NCBI RefSeq assembly: GCF_025630775.1
Contig: NZ_JAOSZE010000024.1
Coordinates: forward strand, 62,001 to 126,000
Reading direction: 5' to 3'
Source of the DNA: Actinoplanes sp. KI2
Lineage (GTDB): Bacteria; Actinomycetota; Actinomycetes; Mycobacteriales; Micromonosporaceae
DNA: 64,000 bases
Made by a program: the position numbers and the translations under genes. Positions 63,999 through 64,000 of this stretch are shown in pieces. The notes below the pieces were generated by a model. It had not been told where the DNA came from. It was given only the letters and a program-made list of their open reading frames with translations, and ran no database searches. Each line of letters starts with the position of its first letter. The stretch's first letter is position 1.

Positions 63999-64000
63999 TG
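63995..64000 (+). CDS. Start of next gene (cut by window end)
   Basis: ATGATG follows AAGGAGCGATCGTC, a good Shine-Dalgarno at proper spacing, and overlaps the DsbA-like stop as ATGA. Only two codons are visible. Confidence 0.4.

Overview
This is a very GC-rich actinobacterial chromosome segment. Gene families, Tat and lipoprotein signals, dense SARP-free housekeeping layout and many GTG starts suggest a Micromonosporaceae member, probably Actinoplanes-like; the genus is an inference from protein flavour, not a measurement. No phage, transposase or CRISPR array was seen.

Layout. 0-14.9 kb holds accessory metabolism and envelope genes: an ArsR-type regulator/MFS pair, a Tat-exported bicovalent FAD oxidase, a D,D-carboxypeptidase, a ferric-reductase-like flavocytochrome, a polysaccharide deacetylase, a hydrolase/phosphoribosyltransferase pair with a 53-bp tandem triplication at the junction, an ArsR-SRPBCC-YCII operon, and a secreted polyester-hydrolase (PET-hydrolase/cutinase) homologue. 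15-38 kb contains a dispersed selenocysteine/formate system: selA-selB (15.0-18.1 kb), a three-gene formate dehydrogenase operon whose catalytic subunit is read through an in-frame UGA with a recognisable SECIS hairpin (26.0-31.1 kb), an OFA-family (oxalate/formate-type) transporter (35.3 kb), and selD divergent from tRNA-Sec (36.7-37.8 kb). Interleaved are an ECF42-type sigma/DGPF module, a PASTA-containing class A PBP, and a 973-residue DUF4157 (eCIS-core) protein with a nuclease-like C-terminal part.

38-52 kb is more accessory: small membrane proteins, a CopC-like protein, HAD and alpha/beta hydrolases, a PLP decarboxylase, a second ECF42/DGPF module with a fully overlapping divergent promoter, a structured leader before a small membrane protein, an inverted 63-nt fragment of tRNA-Sec, and next to it a translationally coupled pair encoding a small zinc-ribbon protein and a PD-(D/E)XK-type nuclease that I cannot assign to any named system. 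A frameshifted gene and truncated STAS-like genes also lie here. 52-64 kb holds a secreted isoamylase, a large DUF4173-like membrane protein, a NIT-domain sensor kinase, a K+ channel with a DUF6394 partner, a TetR/DUF4386 pair, DUF2267 and a DsbA-like thioredoxin-fold protein.

How the genes work together: selD makes selenophosphate, tRNA-Sec is charged via SelA, and SelB delivers it to the UGA/SECIS of the formate dehydrogenase, the only selenoprotein visible here; the transporter may supply formate. The two sigma/DGPF modules appear to recognise their own TGTCGA-N17-CG(A/T)C promoters, which also drive divergent genes. The most interesting candidates for undescribed biology are the zinc-ribbon/nuclease pair beside the tRNA-Sec fragment, the lone DUF4157 effector-like protein, and the RBS-sequestering leader at 45.2 kb.
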